NCBI RefSeq assembly: GCF_005860765.1
Contig: NZ_VCEI01000021.1
Coordinates: 310,001-374,000, forward strand
Length of the DNA: 64,000 nt
Direction of reading: 5' to 3'
DNA from: Dyadobacter sediminis
Lineage (GTDB): Bacteria > Bacteroidota > Bacteroidia > Cytophagales > Spirosomataceae
The notes under the pieces: generated by a model
What the model saw: only the letters and a program-made list of their open reading frames with translations
The model's database searches: none
Told to the model about the DNA's origin: nothing
Program-made: the position numbers and the translations under genes
Shown here: piece after piece, positions 63,506-64,000 of the stretch
How the letters are laid out: the number at the start of each line of letters is the position of its first letter
Numbering within the stretch: the stretch's first letter is position 1

Positions 63506-64000
63506 TTAAATAGTCCACGGCCCGCGCATAGGCTGATTAATCAGACGATTTGCACCTTCATCATCAATAAACTCCTGTTTTTCAGGATCAAATTTAAGCG
63601 AGCGGCCCAGCCTTAAGGCAGCCAGTCCCATATTCACGATTGTACAGGAACGGTGCCCGTTTTCTTCATTGAGCGCAAACTTTTTACGGTTTTTAACGGC
63701 ATCCACAAAGTCGGTAACCTGCGGTTCGGGATCAGGAAATGCAGCCAGCTTTTTTTCAAGGTCCGGAATGTCCGATTTGAAATTCGGGTAAAGCTTTCCT
63801 TTTGGGCCTTCAATGTAGGCTACGTTTTCGTCTTTTGCCTCGCCGTCGAGCACGATCTGACAGCCGTCTGCATATGTGTAAGTAATTCTCCGCCAAGTAC
63901 CTACGGCTTCGGTATGCTGCTGCGGTGCATCAATTTCAACGCTCACCGGACTGGTATCGTCTTTTCCCAGGAAATACTGGATCGGGTCAATGTAATGCTG
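63506..64000 (-). CDS. Gfo/Idh/MocA family oxidoreductase (5' end outside window)
   Basis: The frame is open from the window edge (64000) to the stop at 63506, 164 codons. It reads as the C-terminal part of a GFO_IDH_MocA oxidoreductase: QHYIDPIQYFLGKDD, YADGCQIVLDGEAKDENVAY, FVDAVKNRKK and the end motif GLAALRLGRSLKFDPEKQEF. Such proteins use NAD(P) on sugars, often exported in Bacteroidota with a Tat signal. The cofactor-binding N-terminus lies outside. It lies 111 bp upstream of the HEAT/DUF1080 gene, which suggests a shared pathway for keto-glycosides. Confidence 0.88.
   Translation of the reverse strand, partial: QHYIDPIQYFLGKDDTSPVSVEIDAPQQHTEAVGTWRRITYTYADGCQIVLDGEAKDENVAYIEGPKGKLYPNFKSDIPDLEKKLAAFPDPEPQVTDFVDAVKNRKKFALNEENGHRSCTIVNMGLAALRLGRSLKFDPEKQEFIDDEGANRLINQPMRGPWTI

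Noticed and set aside
63506-63946. Start of the oxidoreductase at an internal ATG (63946)
   Set aside because: The frame continues upstream to the window edge with family-like residues (YIDPIQYFLG), so the real start is outside.

Overview
The window looks like chromosomal DNA of a Bacteroidota member, most likely order Cytophagales and close to Dyadobacter/Spirosomaceae. The reasons are large secreted proteins with type IX secretion (T9SS) C-terminal sorting domains, a fused LpxC/FabZ gene, Bacteroidota-type promoter elements (TTG, about 19 nt, TAnnTTTG), frequent TTG/GTG starts, DUF4494 and PafA-type phosphatases. Genus assignment is an inference from gene content and was not tested by any search.

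Region 1 to 18.6 kb is accessory and surface-related. It opens with the truncated end of a multidomain secreted protein on the minus strand (N,N-dimethylformamidase beta-like, Ig-like, DUF4082, Ig-like, GATase-like fold). A frameshifted primase fragment follows. Next come three very large secreted proteins (4543-7827 plus; 8272-12135 and 12259-16107 minus) sharing one C-terminal cassette of malectin-like, CBM96/DNRLRE-like and T9SS sorting domains. Two are tandem paralogues with about 16 ELWxxDGT repeats each; the third has a seven-repeat region that may be a beta-propeller. Then come a decayed IS3-family orfA, a secreted alpha/beta hydrolase and a tRNA with anticodon CAU.

Region 18.7 to 30.3 kb is core envelope and tRNA-modification biology: an HD phosphohydrolase, then lpxD, lpxC/fabZ and lpxA (lipid A synthesis), then MOSC and tsaD on the other strand, then a TamB-like outer-membrane assembly protein and a small lipoprotein.

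Region 30.4 to 48.9 kb holds a two-lobed M16 peptidase, a tandem pair of PafA-like alkaline phosphatases, an NfeD/SPFH pair, an acyl-CoA dehydrogenase, UDP-glucose dehydrogenase plus UDP-glucuronate decarboxylase (a route to UDP-xylose), frr-pyrH, a biotin carrier overlapping dusB, a CPBP protease, DUF2007 and cdsA, a carboxypeptidase-regulatory-like protein and an LpxH-like phosphoesterase.

Region 49 to 64 kb holds a hypothetical secreted protein, DUF4494, a lipoprotein, exodeoxyribonuclease III, two near-identical Uma2 nucleases, an RluE-type pseudouridine synthase, mutS, a nucleoside-type MFS transporter, an RRM RNA-binding protein, an SMP-30-like propeller protein, a HEAT-repeat protein with two DUF1080 domains, and the 3' end of a Gfo/Idh/MocA oxidoreductase gene. 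Most operon ends carry long, often perfect, hairpins. I found no CRISPR array, no complete mobile element and no obvious new defence system. The most distinctive feature is the triplet of T9SS proteins that share a C-terminal cassette.
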